64,000 nucleotides of DNA. It comes from Microbacterium sp. GCS4 (GTDB lineage: Bacteria > Actinomycetota > Actinomycetes > Actinomycetales > Microbacteriaceae). The notes beneath the pieces were generated by a model that had not been told where the DNA came from, searched no databases, and saw nothing but the letters and a program-made list of their open reading frames with translations. Positions 17,617 to 28,876 of this stretch are shown piece after piece. Position 1 is the first letter of the stretch. Every line of letters begins with the position of its first letter. The stretch spans positions 151,941 through 215,940 of the forward strand of contig NZ_LGYE01000005.1 of NCBI RefSeq assembly GCF_001262495.1, written 5' to 3'. The position numbers and the translations under genes are program-made.

Positions 17617-18965
17617 GCGCGCGCGACAGGGCGGATGCCGTCTACGAGACCCTCCTGGGACGGGCCGGCGAGCGCTGGGTGCAGCCGCGGAAGGAGCGCA
17701 CGGCGCGCATCCTCGAGCTGCTCGACGACCCGCAGCGCACGTACCGCGTCGTGCACATCACCGGGACGAACGGCAAGACGTCGACCGCGCGCATGATCGA
17801 GAGCCTGCTAGGGTCGCACGGCCTGCGGACCGGACTGTTCACCAGCCCGCATCTCGAGCGTTTCACCGAGCGGATCATGGTCGACGGCGAGCCGATCGAC
17901 GACGACGCGGTGGCGGATGCCTGGGACGAGATCGAGCCCTTCGTCGGCATCGTCGACGCCGAGCTCGAATCGAAGGGCGAGGAGCCGCTGACGTTCTTCG
18001 AGCTGCTCACGGTGCTCGCGTTCGTCGCGGTGGCCGATGCGCCGGTCGACGTCCTGGTGCTCGAGGTCGGAATGGGCGGCGAGTGGGACTCGACGAACAC
18101 GGCCGACGGCGACGTCGCGGTGTTCGCGCCGATCGACATCGACCACGCCGACCGTCTCGGGAACACGATCGCGGAGATCGCCCAGGTCAAGGCAGGCATC
18201 ATCAAGGACGGTGCCGCCGTCGTCTCGGCGCAGCAGCCCGAGGCCGCCGCCGAGGTGCTGCGTCGCGTCGCTGCCGAGCGGAACGCGACCATCGCGTTCG
18301 AGGGCACGGACTTCGGTCTCGCCGACCAGAAGCTCGCGGTGGGAGGACAGCTGCTCACGGTCCGCGGGCTCGCGGGGGAGTACGTCGAGGAGTACCTGCC
18401 GCAGTACGGCGCCCACCAGGGACACAACGCGGCTCTCGCGATCGCGGCCGTGGAGTCGCTGATCGGAGGCGCGCAGCAGCGCATCGCCGACGACATCGTG
18501 TCGGAGGGCCTGCAGGGCGCGACCTCTCCGGGGCGTCTGCAGCTGCTCGGCGTCGCACCGACGGTCATCGTGGATGCCGCGCACAACCCGCACGGCGCTG
18601 CCGCACTCGTGCAGGCCATGGACGACAGCTTCGATTTCGACGAGTGGGGTGTGGTCCTCGGAATCCTCGCTGACAAGGATGCCGCGGGCATCGTCGCCCG
18701 TCTCGCGCCGGCCGCCGCACACGTGTTCGCGACGGCGCCGGACTCCGACCGGGCGAGCGACGCGGACGCGATCGCTGACCTCGTCGAGGCGACCGGCAAC
18801 CGTGCGACCGTGCATCCGACCCTGGCGGAGGCCGCGGACGCCGCCCGCGAGTGGGCCGCGTCGTCCGACCGTCGCGCCGTGGTCATCGCGGGCTCGGTCG
18901 TGCTCGCGGGCGAGGCCATCACGCTCTCCGAGGAGGAGGACTGGAAGTCGGGGTGGCGCGCATGA
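17613..18965 (+). CDS. folC: Bifunctional folylpolyglutamate / dihydrofolate synthase
   Basis: 450-residue Mur-ligase-fold enzyme adding glutamate to folates (and to dihydropteroate in the bifunctional form). P-loop [14 protein letters not shown] at about residues 48-61, [12 protein letters not shown], and [13 protein letters not shown] are the folC signatures. [12 protein letters not shown] marks the C-terminal glutamate-ligase domain. ATG 17613 overlaps the ileS stop (ATGA). The gene belongs to the ileS-folC-DUF4233-ndk run common in actinobacteria. Confidence 0.95.
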   Translation: MSARDRADAVYETLLGRAGERWVQPRKERTARILELLDDPQRTYRVVHITGTNGKTSTARMIESLLGSHGLRTGLFTSPHLERFTERIMVDGEPIDDDAVADAWDEIEPFVGIVDAELESKGEEPLTFFELLTVLAFVAVADAPVDVLVLEVGMGGEWDSTNTADGDVAVFAPIDIDHADRLGNTIAEIAQVKAGIIKDGAAVVSAQQPEAAAEVLRRVAAERNATIAFEGTDFGLADQKLAVGGQLLTVRGLAGEYVEEYLPQYGAHQGHNAALAIAAVESLIGGAQQRIADDIVSEGLQGATSPGRLQLLGVAPTVIVDAAHNPHGAAALVQAMDDSFDFDEWGVVLGILADKDAAGIVARLAPAAAHVFATAPDSDRASDADAIADLVEATGNRATVHPTLAEAADAAREWAASSDRRAVVIAGSVVLAGEAITLSEEEDWKSGWRA

Positions 18966-19393
18966 GCGCCGACCCCACGCCCGCACGCCGCCCCCGGCCG
19001 CCGAGGACCCTCGTGCAGAAGCTCGCGCCCATCGTGCTGGGCTTCGAATCGATCGTGGTGTTCCTCGCCGGGCTCACGATCTTCGGCCTGAAGACGCTGC
19101 CCGCCGGCATCCCGCAGTGGTGGGGCATCGTCGCCGGCGGCGTCGTCGGCCTCGCGTGCATCGCCGTCGCGGGCATGATCACGAAGCCCTGGGCGATCAC
19201 GGCGGGCTGGGTGATCCAGGTGGTCATCGCGCTGTCGGCGATCCTCGTCCCGGCGATCCTCCTCGTGGTCGTGATTTTCGGGGGCATGTGGGCGTATGCG
19301 ACGATCATGGGGGCTCGTCTGGACGCACGACGTCCGGATGCGCCCGTGACCGAGGCTCAGACAGAGACCACGACTCAGACAGAGAGTGAATGA
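18962..19393 (+). CDS. DUF4233 membrane protein
   Basis: 143-residue protein with a basic, Pro-rich N-terminus, about four hydrophobic segments (IVVFLAGLTIFGL, GIVAGGVVGLACIAVAGM, WVIQVVIALSAILVPAILLV) and a Gln/Thr/Glu-rich tail. Its place between folC and ndk and its pattern fit DUF4233, a family of unknown function conserved at this locus. ATG 18962 overlaps the folC stop by 4 bp. Confidence 0.8.
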   Translation: MSADPTPARRPRPPRTLVQKLAPIVLGFESIVVFLAGLTIFGLKTLPAGIPQWWGIVAGGVVGLACIAVAGMITKPWAITAGWVIQVVIALSAILVPAILLVVVIFGGMWAYATIMGARLDARRPDAPVTEAQTETTTQTESE

Positions 19394-19394
19394 C

Positions 19395-19811
19395 ATGGCC
19401 ACCGAAGAAACCCTCGTCCTCGTCAAGCCCGACGGCGTCGCGCGCGGCCTCACCGGCGCGATCCTCGCCCGGATCGAGGCGAAGGGCTACGCCCTCGTCG
19501 ACATCCGCCTCGTCGAGCCCGATCGCGACCGCCTCGCCGCCCACTACGCCGAGCACGAGGGCAAGCCGTTCTACGAGCCGCTGCTCGAGTTCATGCTCTC
19601 CGGCCCGTCCGTGGCGATCCGCCTCGCGGGCAACCGCGTGATCGAGGGCTTCCGCTCGCTCGCCGGCACGACCGACCCGACGACCGCCGCGCCCGGCACG
19701 ATCCGCGGCGACTTCGGCCGCGACTGGGGCCTCAAGGTGCAGCAGAACCTCGTGCACGGCTCCGACAGCCCCGAGTCCGCCGCCCGGGAGCTCGGTATCT
19801 GGTTCGACTGA
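19395..19811 (+). CDS. ndk: Nucleoside diphosphate kinase
   Basis: 138-residue enzyme exchanging gamma-phosphates between nucleoside di- and triphosphates. It begins MATEETLVLVKPDGVARGL, has the family core IRGDFG, and the phospho-histidine motif NLVHGSDSPESA. I chose ATG 19395, with a GAGAG-type site about 9 nt upstream, over the GTG at 19386. It lies 1 bp after the DUF4233 stop and ends the ileS run before a strong hairpin. Confidence 0.97.
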   Translation: MATEETLVLVKPDGVARGLTGAILARIEAKGYALVDIRLVEPDRDRLAAHYAEHEGKPFYEPLLEFMLSGPSVAIRLAGNRVIEGFRSLAGTTDPTTAAPGTIRGDFGRDWGLKVQQNLVHGSDSPESAARELGIWFD

Positions 19812-19818
19812 TCGGTTT

Positions 19819-19863
19819 CACGACGAAGCCCGCCGCACGTGCTGTGCGGCGGGCTTCGTCGTG
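19819..19863. terminator. Bidirectional terminator hairpin between ndk and the VKOR gene
   Basis: A perfect 20-bp stem (19819-19838 with 19844-19863) and a 5-nt loop, in the 87-bp gap between convergent genes. There is no long U-run, but the position and stem strength fit a two-way terminator. Confidence 0.85.
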
Positions 19864-19898
19864 TCCGCGGCTTGGTGTCGGTGGCGGCTCAGCGCGGA

Positions 19899-20510
19899 TC
19901 AGAAGATGATGCGGGCCATCTCGCCGAGGAAGTCGAGGCCCTGCAGCTGGGCCATCATGATGATGACGGCGTAGGCGAGGACCGTCGCGAGCGGCACCCA
20001 GACCATGAGGCTGTTCGCACGCTCCTGGACCTTCTCGCTTCTCGTGAACGTGCCGTTGCGTGTGAGATGCAGCATGGTGGCGAAGAACGTCGGGATCGTC
20101 ACGGCCCAGGTGATCATGCACCAGGGGCACAGCACGAACAGGTCGTAGAGGCTCTGGCCGATCAGCCAGCACACGAAGCCGAACGCGAACGTGATGCCGG
20201 CGCCGAAGACGGCCCAGAACCACCGCGGGAAGCGCGCACCGGCGAGGATCGCGACGCCGACGATGAGCGGCGCCATCCAGCCCATGAGACCGAGCAGCGG
20301 GTTCGGGAATCCGAAGACCTCGCCCTGGGGTGAGTTCAGGTTCTTGCTGCACTGGATGAACGGGCTGATGTCGCATGACAGAGCATCCTGCGGGTTCTGC
20401 AGCAACACGAACTTCTCGACGGTGAGCGCGAAGGCCGCGATCAGGCCGACGACCCCCGCGACGATCAACCAGACGGCGTAGACGGTGGGGCGGGTGCGCT
20501 GCTCGCTCAT
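19899..20510 (-). CDS. Vitamin K epoxide reductase (VKOR) family membrane protein
   Basis: 203-residue integral membrane protein with about five hydrophobic segments. It has the loop cysteines in CDISPFIQC (about residues 46-54) and the redox motif CPWC near residue 130, as in bacterial VKOR homologues that re-oxidise DsbA-like proteins to make disulfides outside the membrane. A Ser/Asn-rich loop KNLNSPQGEVFG lies between. No DsbA partner is adjacent. ATG 20510 is supported by a minus-strand GATAAT -10 (20517-20522) ending 6 nt upstream, suggesting a leaderless mRNA. Confidence 0.92.
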   Translation of the reverse strand: MSEQRTRPTVYAVWLIVAGVVGLIAAFALTVEKFVLLQNPQDALSCDISPFIQCSKNLNSPQGEVFGFPNPLLGLMGWMAPLIVGVAILAGARFPRWFWAVFGAGITFAFGFVCWLIGQSLYDLFVLCPWCMITWAVTIPTFFATMLHLTRNGTFTRSEKVQERANSLMVWVPLATVLAYAVIIMMAQLQGLDFLGEMARIIF

Positions 20511-20803
20511 ATGTGGATTATCACAGCGATCACTATGGATCGGGCGTGAGGCGAGCCGTGTATATCGGCTCCGCGGCTCGCGAGAGGCAGCGGATGCCGC
20601 GAACTCGTGCACTTGGTGCGATAATGGCCTGTGATGCACAGCTCGACCCCGTCGCAGCACGCATCGACGAAGACTTCGGGGCCGTATGCCCCTCGCGACC
20701 AGAGCCGTGGGCCGGTCGCACGCCGAATGAGTTCGCGGCACCTTCGGGAGCTGCATGAGAATTCGCGGAGCACCAGGTGCACCGCGCGAGGAGTACGCCA
20801 GAG
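20511..20803. promoter_or_regulatory. VKOR / rne divergent intergenic region and rne leader
   Basis: 293 bp without a convincing gene. It holds the VKOR -10 (20517-20522, minus) and a GATAAT -10 for rne at 20620-20625, giving rne an untranslated leader of about 170 nt. A GAGGAG ribosome site lies at 20788-20793. Long rne leaders mediate self-control in E. coli; a similar role here is inference. Confidence 0.45.
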
Positions 20804-23326
20804 ATGGCCGATGAGAACAATGACTACGACGCCCCTACCCTCGACATCCCCGCGGACGCGGACGCCCCGGCGCCCGTGATCGCGGAGGCTCCCGAGGAGC
20901 CTGCCGCCGAGGAGACCCCCGCCGAGGACACCGTGGTCGCGATCGACGCGGGCCCGAGCGAGGAGCCTTCTGCCTCCGCTGACGCCGAAGCGACCGTGGA
21001 GGCACCCGCTGAGGCTGAGGCTGAGGCATCTGCCGATGCTGAGTCTGAGGCACCTGCCGATGCTGGGGCAGCCGCCGAGCAGGCAGAGCCCTCCGAGCAG
21101 GCGGATCCCTCCGAGCAGGCGGAGCCCTCCGAGCCGGCGGAGCCCGCGGAGACGAAGCCCGAGGCACCCGAGGGGGAGACGAAGGCCGACGCGCCGGCGA
21201 AGCCCGAGCCCGTGACCGCGGTGTCGCTCGGCCTGCTGCCCGAGGTCTTCGTCTCGCAGGTGTCGACCCGTCTCGCGTTCTACGCGCCCGAGATCGTGCC
21301 GATCCCGGCCCGCCCCGGTCGTGACCGTCGCGACGAGCGCGACCTCGACCGCGACTCCGACGAGCCGAGCAGCGGTCGCCGCGGGCGTCGTCGTCGTGGC
21401 GGATCCGACGACGGCGATCAGCGCGACGAGCCGCGCCAGCCGCGTCAGCGCGTCGTCGAGTACATCACCGAGCCCAAGGCGATCAAGGGGTCGACCCGCC
21501 TCGAGGCCAAGAAGCAGCGTCGTCGCGACGGACGGGATGCGGGGCGTCGTCGTCCCGTCGTGACCGAGGCCGAGTTCCTCGCGCGCCGCGAGTCCGTGGA
21601 CCGCAAGATGGTCGTGCGCGCGAAGAACGGCCGCACGCAGATCGGCGTGCTCGAGGACGGCGTGCTGGTCGAGCACTACGTCGCCCGCAACCAGGACGCG
21701 TCGCTCATCGGCAACGTCTACCTCGGCCGGGTGCAGAACGTGCTCCCGAGCATGGAGGCCGCGTTCGTCGACATCGGCCGTGGGCGAAACGCCGTGCTGT
21801 ACTCCGGCGAGGTCGACTGGGACGGCGTCGAGATCGGCAACCAGCCGCGTCGCATCGAACTGGCGCTCAAGGCCGGCGACCGTGTGCTCGTGCAGGTCAC
21901 CAAGGACCCGGTCGGTCACAAGGGCGCACGTCTGACCAGTCAGATCTCGCTCCCCGGCCGCTACCTCGTGTACGTGCCCGGCGGTTCCATGAACGGCATC
22001 AGCCGGAAGCTGCCCGACAACGAGCGCGCCCGTCTCAAGCGCATCCTCAAGGAGGTCCTGCCCGAGTCCTCCGGTGTGATCGTCCGCACCGCGGCCGAGG
22101 GCGCGACCGAGGAGCAGCTCACCCGCGACGTGCAGCGTCTCACCTCGCAGTGGGAGCACATCCGCAAGACGGTGGAGAACCAGCAGGCGCCCGCGCTCCT
22201 GCACGCCGAGCCCGACCTGCTGGTGAAGATCGTCCGTGATGTCTTCAACGAGGACTTCACGAAGATGCTCATCCAGGGCGAGGACGCGCAGCGCAAGATC
22301 CGCGCCTACCTCGAGAGCGTCGCCCCCGATCTGCTCGAGCGCGTCGAGTCCTACGAGGACGAGGTCGACCCCTTCGACGCGTTCCGCATCACGGAGCAGA
22401 TCGAGAAGGCCCTCGACCGCAAGGTGTGGCTGCCGTCCGGAGGGTCCCTCGTGATCGACCGGACCGAGGCCATGACGGTCGTCGACGTCAACACCGGGAA
22501 GTTCGTCGGATCCGGCGGGAACCTCGAGGAGACCGTCACCAAGAACAACCTCGAAGCCGCTGAGGAGATCGTCCGTCAGCTGCGCCTGCGTGACATCGGC
22601 GGCATCATCGTCGTCGACTTCATCGACATGGTGCTCGAGTCGAACCGCGACCTCGTGCTGCGGCGCCTCATCGAGTGCCTGAGCCGCGATCGCACGAAGC
22701 ACCAGGTCGCCGAGGTCACCTCCCTCGGTCTCGTGCAGATGACCCGCAAGAAGCTCGGTCTCGGCCTGCTCGAGACGTTCAGCGAGGCGTGCGAGGTGTG
22801 CGCGGGTCGCGGCGTCATCGTGCATCACGACCCCGTGGTCAAGCACCGCTCGAACGGCGGCGGTAACGGCAACGGCAACGGCGGCTCGTCCTCGAACCGT
22901 CGTCAGCGCGGCGGCAACGGAAACGGTCAGAACCAGAACGCGGCGCCCGCCACCGGCACGACGCACAGCATCCCCGAGGGGGCCAAGTCGGCTCTCGCGC
23001 AGATCGCGGCGTCCTCGCGGCCGTCAGCGGCGGCGCAGGGAACTGCGGATGCCGCGGCGACGGCCGTCGACGAGTCCGAGGCTCCGGCCGCCCAGGAGCG
23101 CGCGAAGAAGCCGCGCAAGAAGCGCGGATCCGACCGCAAGGGTCCGAAGTCCCCGGCCGAGCAGCTGCTCGACTCGGTGCTCGACGCTCTTCCCGAGCCG
23201 AAGGCGCCGGGGCAGGGGCGAGGACGTCGTCGCGTGACGACTGCGGCGCTCACCGGTACCCCGGTGTCCGTGAACTCGGACGGTCCGTCAGCGGCGCCGG
23301 TCGCGGCCGCGGACGCGGAGTCCTGA
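20804..23326 (+). CDS. rne: Ribonuclease E/G
   Basis: 840-residue endoribonuclease for mRNA decay and rRNA/tRNA processing. The first 140 or so residues are acidic and Ala/Glu/Pro-rich with short repeats (PSEQADPSEQAEPSEPAEP). A basic Arg-rich region follows, then an S1-type RNA-binding domain from about residue 269 (GNVYLGRVQNVLPSMEAAF). The catalytic DNase I-like region holds VVDVNTGKFVG and GGIIVVDFIDM, and the zinc-link motif is CEVCAGRG. The C-terminal tail is Gly/Asn-rich, then basic. I chose ATG 20804; GTG 20777 is an alternative. The 3' end overlaps the convergent DUF4031 gene by 39 bp. Confidence 0.93.
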   Translation: MADENNDYDAPTLDIPADADAPAPVIAEAPEEPAAEETPAEDTVVAIDAGPSEEPSASADAEATVEAPAEAEAEASADAESEAPADAGAAAEQAEPSEQADPSEQAEPSEPAEPAETKPEAPEGETKADAPAKPEPVTAVSLGLLPEVFVSQVSTRLAFYAPEIVPIPARPGRDRRDERDLDRDSDEPSSGRRGRRRRGGSDDGDQRDEPRQPRQRVVEYITEPKAIKGSTRLEAKKQRRRDGRDAGRRRPVVTEAEFLARRESVDRKMVVRAKNGRTQIGVLEDGVLVEHYVARNQDASLIGNVYLGRVQNVLPSMEAAFVDIGRGRNAVLYSGEVDWDGVEIGNQPRRIELALKAGDRVLVQVTKDPVGHKGARLTSQISLPGRYLVYVPGGSMNGISRKLPDNERARLKRILKEVLPESSGVIVRTAAEGATEEQLTRDVQRLTSQWEHIRKTVENQQAPALLHAEPDLLVKIVRDVFNEDFTKMLIQGEDAQRKIRAYLESVAPDLLERVESYEDEVDPFDAFRITEQIEKALDRKVWLPSGGSLVIDRTEAMTVVDVNTGKFVGSGGNLEETVTKNNLEAAEEIVRQLRLRDIGGIIVVDFIDMVLESNRDLVLRRLIECLSRDRTKHQVAEVTSLGLVQMTRKKLGLGLLETFSEACEVCAGRGVIVHHDPVVKHRSNGGGNGNGNGGSSSNRRQRGGNGNGQNQNAAPATGTTHSIPEGAKSALAQIAASSRPSAAAQGTADAAATAVDESEAPAAQERAKKPRKKRGSDRKGPKSPAEQLLDSVLDALPEPKAPGQGRGRRRVTTAALTGTPVSVNSDGPSAAPVAAADAES

Positions 23327-23557
23327 GGCGATCAGCCTCCGCACCAGCTCCTTGCCCTCGACGTGCAGTGCGCCGGCGGCGATGAGCCGCGGTACGGCGT
23401 CCTCCGGGACGTCGTAGTGGTCGAGATCGAAAGCGCGCGCCGGCAGGTCCTGTGCGCGTGCGAAGGCGTGCAGCTCGTCCAGGCTCTCGTCGCTGACCAG
23501 GTGTGCCCACAGCCGTCCGTGCGCGGGCCAGAGGGGGTCGTCGACGAGAACGGTCAT
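23288..23557 (-). CDS. DUF4031 domain protein
   Basis: 89-residue protein starting MTVLVDDPLWPAHGRLWAHL, with SDESLDELHAFARAQ and DHYDVPE. This matches the DUF4031 family, small proteins of unknown function common in actinobacteria. A minus-strand -10 TAGGCT (23564-23569) ends 6 nt before ATG 23557, so the mRNA is probably leaderless. Its last 13 codons overlap the 3' end of rne on the other strand. Confidence 0.85.
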   Translation of the reverse strand: MTVLVDDPLWPAHGRLWAHLVSDESLDELHAFARAQDLPARAFDLDHYDVPEDAVPRLIAAGALHVEGKELVRRLIASGLRVRGRDRRR

Positions 23558-23595
23558 CCCGTCAGCCTACGACCGGACACACCCCTTGAGGCGTT

Positions 23596-23769
23596 TTGCG
23601 ACACCGCTCGGCATCCGGTAAAGTAGTCCCTTGGTGCGCATGCCGCGTCGTCCCTGACGGTCGGTGCGGAGAGTCTTGCGTTCGCACCCGTCGCCCCGCG
23701 ACGCATGCAAGCAACAGTCTTCCCGTGAGATTCTCGGAGCTCCGCGCTCCCCAACGAAACAGGTATGAA
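23596..23769 (+). promoter_or_regulatory. rplU promoter and structured leader (possible ribosomal-protein leader)
   Basis: Promoter TTGCGA (23596-23601), 17-bp spacer, TAAAGT (23619-23624), one of the best sigma-70-type matches in the window. Transcription from about 23631 gives a leader of about 140 nt. Inside it GCATG and CGTCG (from about 23639) can pair with CGACG and CATGC (about 23698-23708), closing a multi-branch fold. Such leaders before rplU-rpmA are often autoregulatory in other bacteria; the specific role here is inferred. Confidence 0.6.
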
Positions 23770-24078
23770 GTGGTTTACGCAGTAGTGCGCGCCGGTGGGC
23801 GGCAGGAGAAGGTCGAGGTCGGCACGATCGTTCAGCTCGACCGTGTTCAGGCTGCTCAGGGCGAGAAGATCGAGCTGGCCGCGGTGCTGCTCGTCGACGG
23901 CGCCACGGTGACCACCGACGCTGACAAGCTCGCGAAGGTCAAGGTCACGGCAGAGGTGCTCGGCAACCTCCGCGGCCCGAAGATCGTCATCCAGAAGTAC
24001 AAGAACAAGACCGGCTACAAGAAGCGCCAGGGCCACCGTCAGGAGCTCACGCGCGTCAAGATCACCGGCATCAAGTAA
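23770..24078 (+). CDS. rplU: 50S ribosomal protein L21
   Basis: 102-residue large-subunit protein. It reads [18 protein letters not shown] from a GTG start at 23770 and contains [16 protein letters not shown] and ITGI, the L21 C-terminal signature that contacts 23S rRNA. An AGG-type site lies just upstream. It is followed after 18 bp by rpmA in the usual rplU-rpmA order. Confidence 0.97.
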   Translation: MVYAVVRAGGRQEKVEVGTIVQLDRVQAAQGEKIELAAVLLVDGATVTTDADKLAKVKVTAEVLGNLRGPKIVIQKYKNKTGYKKRQGHRQELTRVKITGIK

Positions 24079-24096
24079 GACCGAGGAGACCAGGAC

Positions 24097-24354
24097 ATGG
24101 CACACAAAAAGGGCGCAAGCTCCACCCGCAACGGTCGTGACTCCAACGCACAGAGACTGGGCGTCAAGCGCTTCGGCGGTCAGCAGGTCCTCGCCGGCGA
24201 GATCATCGTCCGTCAGCGCGGCACGCACTTCCACCCCGGCGTGAACGTCGGCCGCGGTGGCGACGACACGCTTTTCGCTCTGGCCGCCGGTGCGGTCGAG
24301 TTCGGCGCGAAGGGCGGCCGCAAGGTCGTCAACATCGTCGCCGCTGCCGAGTGA
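24097..24354 (+). CDS. rpmA: 50S ribosomal protein L27
   Basis: 85-residue protein whose N-terminus ([16 protein letters not shown]) reaches the peptidyl-transferase centre. It has [21 protein letters not shown] and [18 protein letters not shown], diagnostic for L27. A GAGGAG site lies upstream. No cleavable N-terminal extension of the Firmicutes type is present. Confidence 0.98.
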   Translation: MAHKKGASSTRNGRDSNAQRLGVKRFGGQQVLAGEIIVRQRGTHFHPGVNVGRGGDDTLFALAAGAVEFGAKGGRKVVNIVAAAE

Positions 24355-26714
<2,360 letters not shown>

Positions 26715-26723
26715 ACTGGGCGG

Positions 26724-27977
26724 ATGACCGACCAGACCCCGCAGGTGCGCCTGGAGCGCGCCAAGGAGGCCTCCCGTGCCACCGCCGCGCTCACCAGCGA
26801 CGACAAGGAACGCGCGCTCGAGGCCATCGCCACGGCCCTCGAGCAGAGTGCAGCCCGGATCATCGAGGCGAACGCCCGCGACATCGAGCGCGGACGCGCC
26901 GAGGGGATCGGCGACTCGCTCATCGACCGTCTGCGCCTCGACGAGAAGCGCGTCGCCGCTCTGGCCGCCGCGGTGCGCGAGGTCGCGGAGCTGCCCGACC
27001 CGGTGGGTCGCGTGGTCGGCGGGCATCGGATGCCGAACGGCGTCGCTCTCGAGCAGGTGCGTGTCCCGTTCGGGGTGGTCGGCGCGATCTACGAGGCCCG
27101 TCCGAACGTCACGGTCGACATCGCGGCTCTGGCCCTGCGGTCCGGCAACGCCGTCGTTCTGCGCGGCGGGAGTGCGGCGCGCGACTCGAACACCGTGCTC
27201 GTGGAAGTCATGCGCGACGCCCTCGCCGGAGCCGGCATCACGCCCGAGGCGATCCAGACGGTCGACGACTTCGGACGCGACGGCGCCAAGGCGCTCATGC
27301 ACGGACGCGGTCTGATCGACGTGCTCGTGCCGCGCGGCAGCGCCGGACTGATCGAGACGGTCGTGACGGAATCGACCGTGCCCGTCATCGAGACCGGCGC
27401 CGGCAACGTGCACATCGTGCTCGACGAGAGCGCGCCCGACGACTGGGCTCGCGACATCGTCGTGAACGCGAAGGTGCAGCGCCCCAGCGTCTGCAACGCG
27501 GTCGAGACCGTGCTCGTGCTGCGCCAGGCGGCACCGCGCCTCATCCCGTCGGTCGCCAGCGCGCTGCAGAGCGAGGGCGTGGCGATCCACGGCGACGACA
27601 TCACCGCCGGGCTGGTCTCGAACGTGATCCCCGCCACCGAGGAGGACTGGGCCACCGAGTACCTGAGCCTCGACATCGCCATGAAGGTCGTCGACACGCT
27701 CGACGACGCCCTCGACCACATCCGTCGCTACAGCACGGGACACACCGAGTCGATCGTGACGACCGATTCCCGCAACGCGGAGCGGTTCCTGGCCGAGGTC
27801 GACTCCGCCGTCGTCATGGCGAACGCGTCGACGCGGTTCACCGACGGCGGCGAGTTCGGCTTCGGTGCGGAGGTCGGCATCTCGACCCAGAAGCTCCACA
27901 CCCGGGGCCCGATGGGGCTTTCCGAGCTGACCAGCACGAAGTGGCTCGCGCGTGGAGCGGGGCAGACCCGCGGCTGA
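26724..27977 (+). CDS. proA: Glutamate-5-semialdehyde dehydrogenase (gamma-glutamyl phosphate reductase)
   Basis: 417-residue NADPH-dependent enzyme, the second step of proline synthesis after proB. Blocks: VPFGVVGAIYEARPNVTVD, GNAVVLRGGSAARDSN, the catalytic cysteine in QRPSVCNAVET (about residue 257), and FGFGAEVGISTQKLHTRGPMG. Length matches E. coli ProA (417). No ribosome site is seen before ATG 26724; the upstream TAGACT at 6 nt indicates leaderless expression. Confidence 0.97.
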   Translation: MTDQTPQVRLERAKEASRATAALTSDDKERALEAIATALEQSAARIIEANARDIERGRAEGIGDSLIDRLRLDEKRVAALAAAVREVAELPDPVGRVVGGHRMPNGVALEQVRVPFGVVGAIYEARPNVTVDIAALALRSGNAVVLRGGSAARDSNTVLVEVMRDALAGAGITPEAIQTVDDFGRDGAKALMHGRGLIDVLVPRGSAGLIETVVTESTVPVIETGAGNVHIVLDESAPDDWARDIVVNAKVQRPSVCNAVETVLVLRQAAPRLIPSVASALQSEGVAIHGDDITAGLVSNVIPATEEDWATEYLSLDIAMKVVDTLDDALDHIRRYSTGHTESIVTTDSRNAERFLAEVDSAVVMANASTRFTDGGEFGFGAEVGISTQKLHTRGPMGLSELTSTKWLARGAGQTRG

Positions 27978-28042
27978 GGGCTAGACTAGGGGGCGCTGAG
28001 GCGCCCGAGCGCCACGCCCGCCAGCCACGAAACGGAGCAAGG

Positions 28043-28267
28043 ATGAATCTCGTCGCACAGATCGCGATGGCCGCCGCAGAGACCGAGCACCACGGCAACG
28101 TCCAGCTCGAGACGCTGATCTTCGGTGCCGTCGCCGCGATCGTGTTCGCCTTCCTCGCGCTCGTGACCCTGTCGTACAAGAACGTCGCGAACCGTCACTC
28201 GGCCAAGGCCGAGGCCTGGGCCGAGAAGCACGGCAAGCACGGACACGAGGCGGGACACGGCCACTAG
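28043..28267 (+). CDS. Small single-span membrane protein with His-rich tail
   Basis: 74 residues. One hydrophobic segment (LIFGAVAAIVFAFLALVTL, about residues 26-44) is followed by a charged tail ending HGKHGHEAGHGH. The N-terminus carries HH in ETEHHGN. The GGAG ribosome site is about 6 nt upstream, and a TAGACT -10 at 27982-27987 suggests its own promoter with a 50-nt leader. The His-rich end could bind metal, but no function is known. nadD follows after 6 bp. Confidence 0.8.
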   Translation: MNLVAQIAMAAAETEHHGNVQLETLIFGAVAAIVFAFLALVTLSYKNVANRHSAKAEAWAEKHGKHGHEAGHGH

Positions 28268-28273
28268 GCCCGT

Positions 28274-28876
28274 ATGAACGACACGACCTCGCGCCCCGCG
28301 CGCATCGGTGTGATGGGCGGCACGTTCGACCCCATCCACCACGGCCACCTGGTCGCCGCGAGCGAGGTCGCGCACTCCTTCGATCTCGACGAGGTCGTCT
28401 TCGTCCCCACCGGACACCCGTGGCAGAAGTCCGACGTCACCCCCAGCGAGCACCGCTACCTCATGACGGTGATCGCCACGGCATCCAACCCCCAGTTCAC
28501 GGTCAGCCGGGTCGACATCGATCGTGAAGGCCCGACCTACACGATCGACACGCTCCGCGATCTGAAGCGAGCTCGGCCCGACGCGGAGCTCTTCTTCATC
28601 ACGGGTGCCGATGCCGTGGCGCAAATTCTCAGTTGGAGGGACCATGATGAGTTGTGGGAGTTGGCCCACTTCGTCGCGGTCTCACGTCCAGGACACGTCC
28701 TGAGCACTGACGGCCTCCCGAGTGACGACGTCAGTCAGCTGGAGGTGCCTGCGCTGTCGATCTCGTCGACGGCCTGCCGTGAGCGGGTTCACGAAGATCA
28801 ACCGGTGTGGTACCTCGTCCCCGACGGAGTCGTTCAATACATCGCGAAGCATCATCTGTATCGGAGCAAGGCATGA
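28274..28876 (+). CDS. nadD: Nicotinate-nucleotide adenylyltransferase
   Basis: 200-residue nucleotidyltransferase joining NaMN and ATP to make NaAD in NAD synthesis. It has the [12 protein letters not shown] signature (with HxGH) at about residues 14-25, the VPTGHPWQK substrate loop and the [10 protein letters not shown] motif of the ATP site. It overlaps the next gene by 4 bp. The order nadD, Arg/Glu-rich membrane protein, rsfS is typical for the group. Confidence 0.96.
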   Translation: MNDTTSRPARIGVMGGTFDPIHHGHLVAASEVAHSFDLDEVVFVPTGHPWQKSDVTPSEHRYLMTVIATASNPQFTVSRVDIDREGPTYTIDTLRDLKRARPDAELFFITGADAVAQILSWRDHDELWELAHFVAVSRPGHVLSTDGLPSDDVSQLEVPALSISSTACRERVHEDQPVWYLVPDGVVQYIAKHHLYRSKA

